This document shows, one piece after another, positions 4,939-5,260 of a stretch of DNA of 5,260 bases. The notes beneath the pieces were generated by a model. The model was given only the letters and a program-made list of their open reading frames with translations, had not been told where the DNA came from and ran no database searches. Within the stretch, counting starts at the first letter, position 1, and each line of letters begins with the position of its first letter. The stretch covers positions 1 through 5,260 of the forward strand of contig JAISAN010000239.1 in NCBI GenBank assembly GCA_031266635.1, read 5' to 3'. The stretch is from Treponema sp. (GTDB taxonomy: Bacteria; Spirochaetota; Spirochaetia; Treponematales; Breznakiellaceae). A program made the translations under genes and the position numbers.

Positions 4939-5260
4939 TGATTCTGCTGGGAGATTTCCCTGAAACGATCCTGGATCTGTACTACCGCGTCGGCAATGGT
5001 GGCGTCAAACTGCGTACCCTTGCCTTTTGTGATTATTTCTATGGCTTCTTCACAGGGCAGTGCCGCCTTGTATACCCGAGCGCAGACCAGGGCGTCGTAC
5101 ACGTCGGAAAGGGAGGCGATCCGGGCGGAGAGGGGAATGGCGGTTCCGCTGAGACCCCGGGGGTAACCTTTGCCGTCGAAGCGTTCATGGTGGCACCATG
5201 CGATATCGCGGCAGTGTTTCAGGTAGATGGAATCCTCGTCCTTCACGGCCCGCATCATTT
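4935..5260 (-). CDS. HD-GYP domain protein, C-terminal part (cut by right edge)
   Basis: At least the last 107 residues are present, and the frame stays open to the window edge, so the upstream HD pair and any sensory or receiver domain are outside. Counting from the first methionine seen, HHERFDGKGYP (about 23-33) is the HD-GYP signature with the GYP triad intact; IPLSARIASLSDVYDAL (41-57) and RVYK (61-64) follow as in the family, and KGTQFDATIADAV is the usual final helix region. HD-GYP proteins hydrolyse cyclic di-GMP, and the conserved GYP and HH favour an active enzyme, though the HD half must be seen. The protein ends shortly after the domain with a short basic-polar tail (FREISQQNQ). 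The partner domain, and thus the signal, is unknown. Confidence 0.9.
   Translation of the reverse strand, partial: MMRAVKDEDSIYLKHCRDIAWCHHERFDGKGYPRGLSGTAIPLSARIASLSDVYDALVCARVYKAALPCEEAIEIITKGKGTQFDATIADAVVQIQDRFREISQQNQ

Overview
The window looks like ordinary chromosomal DNA from a GC-moderate spirochaete, most likely a Treponema relative. That is an inference from the MMPL exporter style, the DciA-like/radical-SAM pair, the HD-GYP protein and C- or G-ending codon use; no rRNA or other phylogenetic marker is present. It holds four complete genes and two cut by the window edges. No tRNA, rRNA, CRISPR array, insertion sequence or phage gene was seen.

Left part (1-1297): the N-terminus of an RND/MMPL membrane exporter (minus strand, leaving the window) is divergent from a TetR/AcrR-type regulator (plus strand). 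The 185-bp gap has a perfect TATAAT for the exporter and three copies of a 9-bp half-site (GTGTNCGGC type) arranged as inverted repeats, plus a separate GCGCA/TGCGC palindrome. This is a classic regulator-plus-efflux pair, probably autoregulated.

Middle part (1307-2796, minus strand): a two-gene operon transcribed from right to left. It contains a DciA-like (DUF721) protein, then a radical-SAM Fe-S protein of the PflX/COG1313 type. The second gene has no ATG, GTG or TTG upstream of its conserved N-terminal cysteine motif. The best start is an ATT codon just behind the upstream stop, with a Shine-Dalgarno sequence in front. Calling the first TTG instead would cut off three conserved cysteines. 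The operon converges on the TetR gene with only 9 bp between stops.

Right-middle part (2797-4672): a 181-bp divergent gap, then an exported amidohydrolase of the YtcJ/Amidohydro_3 type with a Sec signal peptide. Its leader carries three related inverted segments. The first can pair with either of the other two, the last of which ends just before the ribosome binding site, so the structures exclude one another.

Right part (4673-5260): 262 bp without a gene, containing a degenerate CGCAAAG-type inverted repeat and a 10-bp perfect hairpin that includes the stop codon of the last gene. That gene is the C-terminus of an HD-GYP domain protein (probable cyclic-di-GMP phosphodiesterase), minus strand, cut by the right edge.

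The genes do not form one pathway; they are several independent transcription units. I found no convincing new system. The points most worth checking are the ATT start and the switch-like leader.
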